A DNA stretch of 14,169 nucleotides from Acholeplasmataceae bacterium (GTDB lineage: Bacteria; Bacillota_I; Bacilli_A; Acholeplasmatales; Acholeplasmataceae), in the NCBI GenBank assembly GCA_028690555.1, contig JAQVBA010000007.1:17825-31993 (forward strand), read 5' to 3'. Below, in pieces: positions 1 through 7,143 of the stretch. The first letter of the stretch is position 1. Each line of letters opens with the position of its first letter. A program made the position numbers and the translations under genes. The notes beneath the pieces were generated by a model that was given only the letters and a program-made list of their open reading frames with translations, did not search any database and was not told where the DNA came from.

Positions 1-986
1 TCTAAATCTGATTGTATCGGCAAATTTTGATAAAGCGTTTCGATTTCTACTTTCTTATTTTTTGATCGCTTTAACATGTATGTTACCCGATTTGCTAGTA
101 GACAGAGGTCAATGCCATAAGTGTAGAGCATCATCGCATCTATTTCTTTATTTTCAATCGCAAGTTTTGATGCGATTTCATAGCGATGTCGGTGTTTGTT
201 TGAAAAAGTCCACTCACTTGGAACATGACCATTTAATGTAAATGCTAACGTGAAAAACACATCGACAAATGGTAACTCATCAAGCGTTAATGTATATTCA
301 ATCCCCTGATGTAATCCTGGTAAAACTTTAGAAACACCTGTTGTTATCATGGATTGAAATGCCATTTTCAAATATTTTCCTTGCAAAATCTTAATCATTT
401 CAGCAAGAATTCTTTCCATTGAAACATCTTTTAATCGATCCTTTAAATTTGAAATGGCTTCTCTAGTTTCTCGATCAATTTGAAATCCAAGCTTACTTTG
501 AAAATAGAATGCACGCATCATGCGTAAGGCATCTTCATCAAATCTGTCGTTTGGATTACCAATCGTCTTAATCAGTTTACTTTCAATATCTTTTCTTCCG
601 TCCACATGATCAATAATTTCATCAGATTCTGTCATTAATAATCCATTGATCGTAAAATCACGACGTGCAACATCCATGACGACAGATTCACTATAAGTCA
701 CTTCTTCAGGATGTCTTCCATCGACATATTCGCCATCAATCCGATAGGTTGTCACTTCATAGGTTTCTGTGCCCATGAAAACTGTCACGGTCCCATATTT
801 TAATCCAGTGGGTTTAGTTTTAAATAATTTTGCGACTTGAAAAGGTTTAGCATTCGTTGTAATATCAACATCGGTTAATGGCTGTCTTAATATATAATCT
901 CTTACAGCTCCACCAACAATATAAGCTTCATATCCTTGTCTTTTTAAGTCTTGTATCACGCGTTTTGCGCCTTTAAGTGTACTCAT
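1..986 (-). CDS. cca: CCA-adding tRNA nucleotidyltransferase (class II), 3' end outside window
   Basis: Adds or repairs the 3'-terminal CCA of tRNAs from CTP and ATP without a nucleic acid template, in the cytoplasm. The reading frame is open from 986 to the window edge (328 codons), so the C-terminal tail and stop are missing. Visible class II landmarks are GGAVRD at residues 25-30, the metal-binding pair D39-V-D41 in TDVDIT, the ARRDFTINGL element, and the EDALRMMRA helix characteristic of these enzymes. The start ATG at 986 has GGTGA (996-992) five bases upstream. An in-frame ATG at 998 is possible, but the promoter -10 is so close that transcription should begin at about 998. It diverges from the YigZ-family gene. 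The alternative name poly(A) polymerase cannot be fully excluded from sequence alone, but a low-GC Gram-positive relative with a single such gene would normally use it for CCA addition. Confidence 0.93.
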   Translation of the reverse strand, partial: MSTLKGAKRVIQDLKRQGYEAYIVGGAVRDYILRQPLTDVDITTNAKPFQVAKLFKTKPTGLKYGTVTVFMGTETYEVTTYRIDGEYVDGRHPEEVTYSESVVMDVARRDFTINGLLMTESDEIIDHVDGRKDIESKLIKTIGNPNDRFDEDALRMMRAFYFQSKLGFQIDRETREAISNLKDRLKDVSMERILAEMIKILQGKYLKMAFQSMITTGVSKVLPGLHQGIEYTLTLDELPFVDVFFTLAFTLNGHVPSEWTFSNKHRHRYEIASKLAIENKEIDAMMLYTYGIDLCLLANRVTYMLKRSKNKKVEIETLYQNLPIQSDL

Positions 987-1003
987 GTTTATCACCATGT
1001 ATC

Positions 1004-1012
1004 ATTATACCA
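1004..1012 (-). promoter_or_regulatory. Extended -10 promoter of cca
   Basis: On the minus strand TGG is followed directly by TATAAT (1009-1004), a perfect extended -10. No convincing -35 lies 16-18 bases upstream. The predicted transcription start is about 998-997, only about 11 bases before the ATG at 986, giving a very short leader. It is back to back with the yigZ promoter. Confidence 0.7.
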
Positions 1013-1047
1013 AATTTTTAGTGATAGTTTTTCTAAAACAGGTTTTA

Positions 1048-1056
1048 TGTTATACT
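1048..1056 (+). promoter_or_regulatory. Extended -10 promoter of the YigZ-family gene
   Basis: TGT followed by TATACT (1051-1056) forms an extended -10 with five of six consensus bases; the -35 region is T-rich and poor. Transcription should start near 1062-1063. This lies inside the upstream-extended reading frame and supports initiation at 1072 rather than at 985. Confidence 0.6.
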
Positions 1057-1071
1057 AAATGCGGTGAAATG

Positions 1072-1680
1072 ATGCGCTATATAAAAGAAACTGTTTCTCA
1101 TCAAATTGAGATTGATAAATCCATCTTTATTGCGATGCTTTATCCAATTGATCATCAAGAGGATATTTTATTATGCATAAATGATGCGAAACAAAAATAT
1201 CCAAAAGCAACCCATTATTGTCATGCATCTATTTTTGGCATAAACGGCGAACATCAAACTTTATCTGATGACGGTGAACCCTCACGTACAGCAGGCATTC
1301 CCATATTGGAAGTCTTAAAACATCACGATGTCACAAACATTTTATGTGTGGTGATACGCTATTTTGGTGGAATTAAACTCGGTGCTGGTGGTCTCGTGAG
1401 AGCATATACAAAAGCAAGCGCTGATGTGATAAAAAAAGTTACTTTTTATGTCAAAAAAGAGGTTCCAATATATAAAATCAGTTTTGATTATGACAAAATA
1501 AATTTTATCGATAAATATTTTGAAAATGATGCGACAGTCCTTAAAAAGACATACGTAGAACATGTCTATTACACACTGATCTTATTAGATCAAAAAGTTG
1601 ATCGACTTGATGAAATTAAACACTTGCTCTTAAGTTTTGAATCATTAGGCATGAAAACCATTCAAATTGATGAGTCTTAA
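1072..1680 (+). CDS. YigZ/IMPACT family protein (UPF0029 plus DUF1949)
   Basis: Encodes 202 residues from the chosen start, close to the usual length of bacterial YigZ/YvyE proteins. The N-terminal IMPACT domain (about 1-120) shows the family core: DDGEPSRTAG at about 66-75, IRYFGGIKLGAGGL at about 95-108 and RAYTKA at 110-115. The C-terminal third fits the DUF1949 ferredoxin-like domain. Eukaryotic IMPACT modulates GCN2. The bacterial role is not established; some bacterial members have been named as proline dipeptidases or elongation-factor-like proteins without firm support. The frame is open back to 985, but that start would lie upstream of the promoter and would overlap the cca start. 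ATG 1072 has GGTGA four bases upstream; ATG 1069 is too close to it. The stop codon lies inside the terminator hairpin. Confidence 0.88.
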   Translation: MRYIKETVSHQIEIDKSIFIAMLYPIDHQEDILLCINDAKQKYPKATHYCHASIFGINGEHQTLSDDGEPSRTAGIPILEVLKHHDVTNILCVVIRYFGGIKLGAGGLVRAYTKASADVIKKVTFYVKKEVPIYKISFDYDKINFIDKYFENDATVLKKTYVEHVYYTLILLDQKVDRLDEIKHLLLSFESLGMKTIQIDES

Positions 1681-1695
1681 TGGCTCATTTTTTTT
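1670..1695 (+). terminator. Intrinsic terminator of the YigZ-family gene
   Basis: ATGAGTC (1670-1676) pairs with GGCTCAT (1682-1688), including one G-T pair, around the loop TTAAT. A run of eight T (1688-1695) follows. The yigZ stop TAA (1678-1680) sits in the loop. Confidence 0.75.
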
Positions 1696-1696
1696 A

Positions 1697-1723
1697 TAAA
1701 AAAAGCATAGGTTTCCCTATGCT
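1697..1723 (-). terminator. Intrinsic terminator of the rpiB-upp-atp operon
   Basis: On the minus strand AGCATAGG (1723-1716), the loop GAAA (a GNRA tetraloop) and CCTATGCT (1711-1704) form a perfect 8-bp stem, followed by a T run to 1697 broken near its end. The TAG stop of the DUF1146 gene (1719-1717) lies within the stem. This is the only strong terminator found downstream of the operon promoter on this strand. Confidence 0.85.
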
Positions 1724-1932
1724 AAAACGTTTAATAATTGTGATAGTTTGACCATCACTTCACTCAGTAAATGTGCACTAATGAGTGATAATAGAAAATA
1801 TGCAGCTTTAATTTCCCAAATACGCATTTTTTCAAACTTGTTTTCAAGATGAAGCGCAGATAAAATTCTTAATGCTAAAGCGAAAAATATAATCAGCGAC
1901 GTGAAATAGATTATGTGTTCGATATCAAACAC
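1717..1932 (-). CDS. DUF1146 family small membrane protein (YwzB-like)
   Basis: Encodes up to 71 residues, with two hydrophobic segments (about 8-26 and 43-63) separated by a charged, basic stretch (LENKFEKMRIWEIKAA). This topology and the position directly after atpC match the DUF1146/YwzB family, which sits there in Bacillus and relatives. No biochemical function is known. A role in ATP synthase assembly or in the membrane environment is only a guess from context. The nominal start is GTG at 1932, three bases after the atpC stop. The strong ribosome binding site overlaps that GTG, so initiation may be at a non-canonical ATC at 1923 (see the separate site entry). It is the last gene of the operon and its stop lies in the terminator stem. 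Confidence 0.65.
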   Translation of the reverse strand: MFDIEHIIYFTSLIIFFALALRILSALHLENKFEKMRIWEIKAAYFLLSLISAHLLSEVMVKLSQLLNVLA

Positions 1933-1937
1933 CCCCT
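1930..1937 (-). promoter_or_regulatory. Strong ribosome binding site overlapping the DUF1146 GTG codon
   Basis: AGGGGGTG on the minus strand matches AGGAGGTG at seven of eight bases. It overlaps the atpC stop (TAG) and contains the GTG at 1932-1930 that is nominally the start. The codon at normal spacing (six bases) is ATC at 1923-1921, in the same frame. No ATG, GTG or TTG lies at usual spacing in this frame. Either GTG is used by coupling to atpC termination, or a rare ATC start is used. Confidence 0.5.
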
Positions 1938-2325
1938 ATAATTGTCCAGCTTTACTTTTTTGAATATTTTCTTTTAATTCTCTTTCTTGTTTTGATAAAT
2001 CAATATTTTCTTTTTTGGCTAATTCCAATTTGTCTTTTTTCATCTTTTCAAAAGAAGTTCTTGTACTATCTAGAGTATCACCAATTTCAGCATCAAGTGC
2101 CAAAATAGCACATTCATTATCTTTGAATTCTAAGATTCCTTGCTCAATAATTGCAAACTTTAAATGACTATTCGTGACGCATTTTAAATAACCAGATTTT
2201 ATTTGGACAATAATCGGAATATGATCCTTGAGAATTGCCATTTCGCCATCCTCGTTATGAATAACAATATAGTCGATATCATCACTAAAGGATTTACCTT
2301 CTGCTGTTAAGACTGAGAATTTCAT
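1936..2325 (-). CDS. atpC: F1Fo ATP synthase subunit epsilon
   Basis: Encodes 129 residues, slightly shorter than the common 130-140. It is the central-stalk subunit that binds gamma and the c-ring and can inhibit ATP hydrolysis through its C-terminal helices. The N-terminal beta-sandwich (about 1-84) is recognisable from MKFSVLTAEGKSFSDDIDYI, the HNEDGEMAILKDHIPI segment and the FAIIEQGILEFKDNECAILA strand pair. The C-terminal part (about 88-129) is a highly charged, lysine- and glutamate-rich two-helix region, as expected. Its ATG overlaps the atpD stop by four bases (ATGA), so translation is probably coupled. It ends in TAG, inside the ribosome binding site of the DUF1146 gene. Confidence 0.93.
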   Translation of the reverse strand: MKFSVLTAEGKSFSDDIDYIVIHNEDGEMAILKDHIPIIVQIKSGYLKCVTNSHLKFAIIEQGILEFKDNECAILALDAEIGDTLDSTRTSFEKMKKDKLELAKKENIDLSKQERELKENIQKSKAGQL

Positions 2326-3704
2326 AAATCTTTCGCCTTCTCAACGGCTTCGTCAATCGTACCAACCATCATGAATGCATCTTCTGGAAGATTATCATGT
2401 CTTCCTTCGATGATTTCTTTAAATCCTCGAATGGTTTCTTTTAATGGCACGAAAGATCCAGGAACACCTGTGAATTGTTCTGCCACATGTGTGTTTTGTG
2501 ACAAGAATGATTGAATACGTCTTGCACGATGCACTAATAATTTATCTTCATCAGTTAGTTCATCCATACCTAAAATCGCGATAATATCTAATAATTCATG
2601 ATAACGTTGAATCATTTGTTGGACTTTACGGGCAACTTCATAATGTTCTTTACCAACAATACCTGGCGTTAAAGCACGAGATGTTGATGATAGTGGATCA
2701 ACCGCTGGATAAATACCAATTTCAGTCAGTTTACGACTTAAGTTTGTGGTTGCATCCAAATGAGAGAACACGGTTGCTGGTGCAGGGTCTGTATAGTCAT
2801 CTGCAGGCACGTAGACGGCTTGGATTGATGTAATGGAACCATGTTTGGTTGATGTGATTCTTTCTTGTAAGCGGCCCATTTCAGTAGCCAAGGTAGGTTG
2901 ATAGCCAACAGCTGATGGCATTCTTCCTAAAAGCGCAGAAACTTCACTACCTGCTTGAATAAATCTGAAGATATTATCAATGAATAATAAAACATCTTGT
3001 TTTGCTTCATCACGGAAATGTTCAGCCATGGTTAATCCTGTAAGCCCCACGCGCATTCTTGCTCCTGGTGGCTCATTCATTTGACCAAACACTAAGGCTG
3101 TTTTATCAATAACACCGGATGCTGTCATTTCTTGAAATAATTCATAACCTTCTCTCGTACGTTCACCAACTCCGGCAAACACAGAAATACCTGCACGTTC
3201 TTGTGCAATATTATGAATTAATTCTTGAATTAATACGGTTTTACCAACTCCGGCACCACCAAATAATCCAATTTTACCACCTTTAATATAAGGGGCGAGT
3301 AAATCGATGACTTTAATCCCTGTTTCAAGAAGCTCAACTTCAGATGATAATTCATGAAATTCAGGGGCATTGCGGTGAATGGATAACTTAGGCGCATCTT
3401 CTACCGAAGCTCCGCCATCAATAGGTTCACCAAGCACATTAAAAATACGACCTAAAACAGCTTTACCCACGGGTACTTTAATCGGTGATTGCATCGATTC
3501 AACAACCATGTCGCGAACTAAGCCTTCTGTCGGTTCTAATGCAATGGTTCTAACCACATTATCTCCTAAATGAAGTGCGACTTCTAGAGTCACAGTTTTT
3601 TCATCATTCACATGAATCTTGAGTGCATCGTATATGTTAGGCAGTTCGTTTTCAAAAAATACGTCAACGACTGGACCAATAACTTGCATGACTTTTCCTT
3701 GCAT
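2322..3704 (-). CDS. atpD: F1Fo ATP synthase catalytic subunit beta
   Basis: Encodes 460 residues, typical length. It carries the catalytic nucleotide sites of the F1 head. Visible motifs are the Walker A GGAGVGKT (149-156), the GERTREG segment with the catalytic glutamate E181 (180-186), Walker B LLFIDN ending the strand at about 239-244 with D243, and the DELSEED-type loop as DELTDED (381-387), which contacts gamma. The N-terminal beta-barrel begins QGKVMQVIGPVVDVFF. Start ATG 3704 has AAAGGAG (3718-3712) at good spacing, 14 bases after the atpG stop. It ends in TGA within an ATGA overlap with atpC. Identity as beta rather than alpha, V-type or FliI-like is clear from the P-loop and the DELTDED loop. 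Confidence 0.98.
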   Translation of the reverse strand: MQGKVMQVIGPVVDVFFENELPNIYDALKIHVNDEKTVTLEVALHLGDNVVRTIALEPTEGLVRDMVVESMQSPIKVPVGKAVLGRIFNVLGEPIDGGASVEDAPKLSIHRNAPEFHELSSEVELLETGIKVIDLLAPYIKGGKIGLFGGAGVGKTVLIQELIHNIAQERAGISVFAGVGERTREGYELFQEMTASGVIDKTALVFGQMNEPPGARMRVGLTGLTMAEHFRDEAKQDVLLFIDNIFRFIQAGSEVSALLGRMPSAVGYQPTLATEMGRLQERITSTKHGSITSIQAVYVPADDYTDPAPATVFSHLDATTNLSRKLTEIGIYPAVDPLSSTSRALTPGIVGKEHYEVARKVQQMIQRYHELLDIIAILGMDELTDEDKLLVHRARRIQSFLSQNTHVAEQFTGVPGSFVPLKETIRGFKEIIEGRHDNLPEDAFMMVGTIDEAVEKAKDL

Positions 3705-3718
3705 CTCGATTCTCCTTT

Positions 3719-4561
3719 CTAAACATTCGACCCATTGACGACATCAATGAGTTCAGAGGTTATTTCTTGTTGGCGTGCTCGATGATAGAGCATGTTTAGT
3801 TTTTCAACAATTTCATGCGCATTATCTGTCGCATTTTTCATGGCAATCATCCGTGCCGCATGTTCACTCAATTTGGCATCAGCAAGCGCTGAAAATATTG
3901 AGCTCTCAATATAAATATTTGTCGTTTGATCTAAAATCACAAGTGGATCTGTGTCATAAATAAAGGTTTCTCTAAATGGTTCTTCTTTTGGAAGAATCAC
4001 TGGCAACAACTTATCTTTTTTAACCACTTGTGTTGCTGTATTTACATAGTGGTTGTAATAAAGATAGACTTCATCAATATCTTTTGACATATAAGCATCT
4101 TTAATCAATTTTGCATAATGACGGAAATACATCGTTGTAATATCATCACGATTATAAATAATCTCTTGATTAATTAATGGTAGTTTATGTTTTAATGCAA
4201 AATAATACGCTTTCTTACCAATCGCAAATACAATGTATTGATCTTTTTGTAATTCTTTTGTTTCTTCGATGAATGCTTTAAACAATTGATTATGATAACT
4301 TCCAGCTAATCCACGATCACTCGTTAAAAGAATATATAATTTCTTTTGAACTTCATGTTCTGAAATTAAGCGATTTTCATCTTCAATCCGTTGGCTTGCA
4401 TATGCAAGTATATCCGTAATCTTCGTAATAAATGTTTGAGATTGTGTTCTAAGTTCAGTGGATTTACGGATTTTAGATAGTGCGATATTATGCATCGCTT
4501 GCGTAATGGAAGCCGTTTTTTTGATGGCTTGCATCCGTATCTTAATATCCTTGAGCCCCAT
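3719..4561 (-). CDS. atpG: F1Fo ATP synthase subunit gamma
   Basis: Encodes 280 residues, normal for bacterial gamma. It is the rotating central shaft of F1. The N-terminal coiled-coil helix MGLKDIKIRMQAIKKTASIT followed by QAMHNIALSKIRK corresponds to the family pattern of RI..I..T..ITKAM. The middle Rossmann-like domain shows ILLTSDRGLAGSYH (usual TSDRGLCGG). The C-terminal helix has RMIAMKNATDNAHEIVEKL and NRARQ-like YHRARQQEITSELIDVV (about 240-275). The start ATG follows the atpA TGA by a single base, so the two are almost certainly coupled. AAGGA (4575-4571) lies nine bases upstream inside atpA. The stop is TAG. Confidence 0.96.
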   Translation of the reverse strand: MGLKDIKIRMQAIKKTASITQAMHNIALSKIRKSTELRTQSQTFITKITDILAYASQRIEDENRLISEHEVQKKLYILLTSDRGLAGSYHNQLFKAFIEETKELQKDQYIVFAIGKKAYYFALKHKLPLINQEIIYNRDDITTMYFRHYAKLIKDAYMSKDIDEVYLYYNHYVNTATQVVKKDKLLPVILPKEEPFRETFIYDTDPLVILDQTTNIYIESSIFSALADAKLSEHAARMIAMKNATDNAHEIVEKLNMLYHRARQQEITSELIDVVNGSNV

Positions 4562-4562
4562 A

Positions 4563-6068
4563 TCAAATCATCCTTTTTAAATTTTGGATAAATTGATCAA
4601 TGATTTTGGAGTCAGGAAGTGCTTGCTTCTCAATCAGTTCATCATAGATTTTCATACCGAGTTCATTCATCTTTAAGCCTTGATCGATTTCGCTTTCTAG
4701 AAGTTTAACTTGTTCAAGATTTAAATCATCCATGTGACCATTCGATAATGCATATATCGTGATAATCTGAGTTGGCATTTCAATCAATTCGTGAACATCT
4801 TGTTTTAATATTTCAACGGTCTTACGTCCACGTTCAAGTCTCCGTTTCGCATTCGCATCTAAGTCTGAACCAAATTGGGCAAATGATTCAAGTTCGCGGT
4901 AATTGGCTAAGTTAATCCGAACCGTACCCGCTACTTTCTTCATGGCTTTCCACTGAGCTGCACCACCGACACGTGATACCGATAATCCAGCATTAATGGC
5001 TGGTCTAATTCCTGAATAGAATAGTTCAGCTTCTAGGAAAATTTGTCCGTCTGTAATTGAAATAACGTTTGTTGAGATATATGCTGAAATGTCACCAGCT
5101 TTAGTTTCAATAATTGGAAGCGCTGTAATCGAACCGCCACCAAGACTATCATTTAACCGTGCAGAACGTTCAAGTAAACGCGAATGTAGATAGAATACAT
5201 CCCCTGGATAAGCTTCTCTTCCTGGAGGTCTTCTTAACAGTAATGAGAGTTCACGATAAGCAACCGCATGTTTTGATAAATCATCATAAACAATCAAAAC
5301 ATCTTTTCCTTGTTCCATAAAATACTCACCCATCGCAACACCTGCGAATGGTGCAAGATATAATAGAGTTCCTTCTTTAGATGCTCCAGCTGTAACAACG
5401 ATGGTATAATCCATAGCTTGTTTTTCTTTTAATAATTGAACAAGTGTTGTGACAGACGATTCTTTTTGTCCGATCGCAACATAGATACAAATGACGTCTT
5501 TACCCTTTTGATTAATGATGGTATCAACAGCAAGCGTTGTTTTACCGGTTTGTCTATCACCAATAATTAACTCTCTTTGTCCTCGTCCAATTGGGACAAG
5601 TGCATCAATAACTTTAATTCCTGTTTCCATGGAACGATTAATCGATCCTCTTTGCATGACACCTTGGGCACGACGTTCAACTGGTAAGAAGTGATCCGTG
5701 TGAATGGCACCAAGTGCATCTAGAGGTTCTCCTAAAGGGTTCACAACACGACCTAAAAGTGCTTCACCTACAGGTACTTCAAAAATACGCTTCGTGGTTT
5801 TAACTAAATCCCCTTCTTTAATTAAATCTGCATTCCCAAGTAAAATAACCCCAACGCTATGTGATTCTAGATTAAATACTAATCCTTTCACATCGTGAGG
5901 AAATTCTAAAAGTTCACCCATCATGGCTTGTTGAAGTCCATAAACAATGGCAATCCCATCACCGACAGATAAAACTTTACCTATATTTTCTAATTTAACA
6001 TCTTGTTCATATGACTGGATCTGTTTTTTTATGATTTCGGTCATTTCTTGAACTTTAATTTTCGACAT
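4563..6068 (-). CDS. atpA: F1Fo ATP synthase subunit alpha
   Basis: Encodes 501 residues, typical. It forms the non-catalytic nucleotide sites of the F1 hexamer and supplies the arginine finger to beta. Visible motifs are the Walker A GDRQTGKT (170-177), VLIVYDDLSKHA at about 257-268 with the Walker B aspartates, RRPPGREAYPGDVFYLHSRL (279-298), and the arginine finger R366 in SVSRVGGAAQ. The N-terminal segment, about 20 residues before the beta-barrel, is the part that binds delta. ATG 6068 is preceded by AAGGTGG (6082-6076) seven bases away and lies 12 bases after the atpH stop. It terminates in TGA. Because the protein ends normally at this TGA, the codon is read as stop in this organism. 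Confidence 0.98.
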   Translation of the reverse strand: MSKIKVQEMTEIIKKQIQSYEQDVKLENIGKVLSVGDGIAIVYGLQQAMMGELLEFPHDVKGLVFNLESHSVGVILLGNADLIKEGDLVKTTKRIFEVPVGEALLGRVVNPLGEPLDALGAIHTDHFLPVERRAQGVMQRGSINRSMETGIKVIDALVPIGRGQRELIIGDRQTGKTTLAVDTIINQKGKDVICIYVAIGQKESSVTTLVQLLKEKQAMDYTIVVTAGASKEGTLLYLAPFAGVAMGEYFMEQGKDVLIVYDDLSKHAVAYRELSLLLRRPPGREAYPGDVFYLHSRLLERSARLNDSLGGGSITALPIIETKAGDISAYISTNVISITDGQIFLEAELFYSGIRPAINAGLSVSRVGGAAQWKAMKKVAGTVRINLANYRELESFAQFGSDLDANAKRRLERGRKTVEILKQDVHELIEMPTQIITIYALSNGHMDDLNLEQVKLLESEIDQGLKMNELGMKIYDELIEKQALPDSKIIDQFIQNLKRMI

Positions 6069-6080
6069 ATTTACACCACC

Positions 6081-6593
6081 TTAAATCGTTGTGAATAACT
6101 CTTCGAGTTCACGCAGGGTTGATTGATCCAGCGATTGACCCTTATAAACTGTCACCATACCGCCAATTAAATTTTCATCGACAGTGACTCTAAGCATGAC
6201 TTTTTTATCTGTAAATCTCGGTTGAAGTACTTTTAACAATGCATCTTCTTGTACTTTTGTTAGTTTTTTAGCTGTGTAAACTCTAATATAAGCAATTTTT
6301 TGAAACAAACGATTAAGATTAGACCACTCAGCATAAATTTTTTGGTGATCGTGCATCATATGATGCTCTGCAAGTACTTTTAAAAATGACAAAAAGTGGA
6401 CATCATATGTCAACTGATCGATCATTTTAATTTTTTCTTTTAAAGTGAGCATCGGTGAATCCATTAATTTAGACCATTCATGATTTTGTTCCATTTGATG
6501 TCTAAAGTCATCAAATTGATCAGAGATTACATCAATTTTGTCTTCTTCTTTGACAAGCTCAAAAAAAGCTTGTGTCATTTTTTCTAAACTCAT
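6081..6593 (-). CDS. atpH: F1Fo ATP synthase subunit delta
   Basis: Encodes 170 residues, a little short for delta (usually about 175-180). It is the peripheral-stalk subunit joining the top of alpha3beta3 to subunit b. Delta proteins diverge quickly. The evidence here is the N-terminal helical bundle with LMDSPMLTLKEKIKMID and FLKVLAEHH (about 41-80), then the family's C-terminal pattern V.VDENLIGGMV....G..LD.S....L..L, seen as VTVDENLIGGMVTVYKGQSL and DQSTLRELEEL. Operon position between atpF and atpA also fits. Its ATG overlaps the atpF stop by four bases (ATGA). It ends in TAA. Confidence 0.93.
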   Translation of the reverse strand: MSLEKMTQAFFELVKEEDKIDVISDQFDDFRHQMEQNHEWSKLMDSPMLTLKEKIKMIDQLTYDVHFLSFLKVLAEHHMMHDHQKIYAEWSNLNRLFQKIAYIRVYTAKKLTKVQEDALLKVLQPRFTDKKVMLRVTVDENLIGGMVTVYKGQSLDQSTLRELEELFTTI

Positions 6594-7126
6594 GATTTAA
6601 ATCTCTTTTGAATGATTTCTTCAACGATATCATCATGAACAGATTCATCAATTTCACGTTTCACGATTTTTTTAGCCGCAGCAAATGCAACTTCTTTAAT
6701 CGATTGTTTAATTTCTTCATTGGCTTCTTGTATTTCAAATTCGATGTCTTTTTCAGCTTGCTCAATCCGACGTCTCGCTTCAAGTTTTGCTTTCTCAATG
6801 AGATCTTCTTGTTCACGATAAGCTTGTAGTGTCAATCTTTCTTTAAGCTCTCTTGTCTCATGTTTCATTTGCTCGTATTCTTTTACAGAATTTTCTTGGA
6901 GTTCTTTTGCTTTTAAAACTTCTTGATCTGCAAGTTCTAAAGCTTCAGCGAGTGCATGTTGGCGTTTTTCAATAAAGCCAGTCACACTCTTCCATAGAAA
7001 TTTTCGTACGAAAAAAAGCAAAACCAAAAAGGCTAATAAATTTAATACGACAATATGTGGTTGTTCAAAAATCGAATTCAATCCGGTTTGAATCCCCTGA
7101 ATTGCGTCTTCAAATACTTGGTTCAA
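6590..7126 (-). CDS. atpF: F1Fo ATP synthase subunit b
   Basis: Encodes 178 residues. This is the membrane-anchored peripheral stalk. One transmembrane helix (about 24-41, HIVVLNLLAFLVLLFFVRKF) is followed by a long, highly charged coiled coil (about 50-160) rich in Glu, Lys, Gln and Ala, ending in VAFAAAKKIVKREID, which is typical of b. The start is TTG at 7126: an in-frame TAA lies immediately before it, no ATG occurs until well into the coiled coil, and AAGGA (7140-7136) is nine bases upstream. A TTG start with longer spacing suggests weaker initiation than at the neighbouring atpE, which fits the need for two b per c-ring. It ends in TGA within an ATGA overlap with atpH. Confidence 0.95.
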   Translation of the reverse strand: MNQVFEDAIQGIQTGLNSIFEQPHIVVLNLLAFLVLLFFVRKFLWKSVTGFIEKRQHALAEALELADQEVLKAKELQENSVKEYEQMKHETRELKERLTLQAYREQEDLIEKAKLEARRRIEQAEKDIEFEIQEANEEIKQSIKEVAFAAAKKIVKREIDESVHDDIVEEIIQKRFKS

Positions 7127-7143
7127 TTAGATCAGTCCTTTTT

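Noticed and set aside
990..1026. Inverted repeat TATCAC / GTGATA flanking the cca -10.
   Set aside because: It has only six base pairs with a 25-base gap in AT-rich DNA, so it is easily explained by chance.
985..1071. N-terminal extension of the YigZ-family protein starting at 985.
   Set aside because: It would begin upstream of the gene's own extended -10 and overlap the cca start on the other strand. The extra 29 residues are not family-like, and 1072 has its own ribosome binding site.
4366..4566. 66-codon minus-strand frame overlapping the start of atpG.
   Set aside because: It is an alternate-frame shadow of atpG's conserved N-terminus, with no ribosome binding site or family resemblance.
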